This document shows positions 63,791-64,000 of a stretch of 64,000 bases of DNA, piece after piece (within the stretch, counting starts at the first letter, position 1; every line of letters starts with the position of its first letter). The stretch comes from Bombyx mori (lineage: Eukaryota > Arthropoda > Insecta > Lepidoptera > Bombycidae), in NCBI RefSeq assembly GCF_030269925.1, contig NC_085130.1:2306501-2370500 (forward strand). Direction: 5' to 3'. The notes under the pieces are model-generated. The model was not told the origin of the DNA, ran no database searches, and worked only from the letters and a program-made list of their open reading frames with translations. The position numbers and the translations under genes were made by a program.

Positions 63791-64000
63791 ATAGTCTGAG
63801 GCATCTTTTGAAGCCATTTACTGATATTAGTTGCTCTATTGTGATATTACTGATTTTCTCATTAGTTATCGGAAAAACTACCCCCAAATTTAAACAAAAG
63901 GCGAGGTTAAATTTTAAAAAGGGCGCCGTAATTTTTTTCGTAAATGCATGGAAGCTCTATTCGCTGGTAGAGACTATCGGTTGTCGTGATTGGTGAATTT

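Noticed and set aside
63808..63996. 62-codon frame at the right edge
   Set aside because: Starts with TTG, not ATG, and has no recognisable domain.
1..64000. CRISPR array, prokaryotic operons or viral genes
   Set aside because: No regularly spaced short repeats, no operon-like gene packing and no viral protein signature; introns and SINEs show animal nuclear DNA.

Overview
The window is nuclear DNA of a moth, almost certainly a silkworm (Bombyx). It is AT-rich and crowded with Bm1, the Bombyx tRNA-derived SINE, with more than 25 full, truncated or eroded copies on both strands. It also holds short non-autonomous Helitrons of the kind common in Lepidoptera (5' TC, 3' CTAG, inserted between A and T), 3' ends of several non-LTR retrotransposon families and small inverted-repeat elements. 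Long open frames are rare and most lie inside these repeats.

One multi-exon gene can be read from end to end. It runs from 49438 to 58194 on the + strand and encodes ECH1, delta(3,5)-delta(2,4)-dienoyl-CoA isomerase of fatty-acid beta-oxidation. Nine exons join in frame (phases 1,2,1,0,2,0,2,0) into 306 codons. The predicted protein has an N-terminal mitochondrial-type leader, a crotonase fold and all three acidic residues known from rat ECH1. Its introns are packed with Bm1, Helitron, LINE and inverted-repeat DNA. One Helitron pair ends only 13 bp before the exon 6 acceptor.

A second gene is probably represented by one minus-strand exon at 10878-11061, which carries a signal peptide followed by a phase 1 donor. 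The rest of that gene was not found and probably lies to the left. Promoter-like segments are seen near 23.9 kb, 37.8 kb and 63.6 kb, but none can be tied to a coding region.

Layout: 1-10 kb holds Bm1, LINE fragments, a Helitron and an endonuclease-domain fragment. 10-13 kb holds the secreted-protein exon and a 49 bp inverted repeat. 13-48 kb is almost wholly intergenic repeat DNA. 48.8-58.2 kb is ECH1 with its upstream retroposon. 58.2-64 kb is again repeats, starting with a 50 bp perfect inverted repeat in the ECH1 3' region.

The most unusual item is a ~410 bp poly(A)-type retroposon, called family D here. Two copies have clear 12 and 14 bp target-site duplications, five copies share one 5' end, and no tRNA-type promoter boxes are visible.

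Labels used for repeats: Bm1; B (poly(A) retroposon with an aggtaggaaaa end); C (jockey-like LINE 3' end, ggcagcggcttggctctgcc); D (above); S and T (two other tRNA-headed SINEs); H-a to H-h (Helitron families); E and M (small inverted-repeat elements); R (a repeat ending near aaccgacttt). The letters are local names. Family assignments come from recognition by eye, with no database search.
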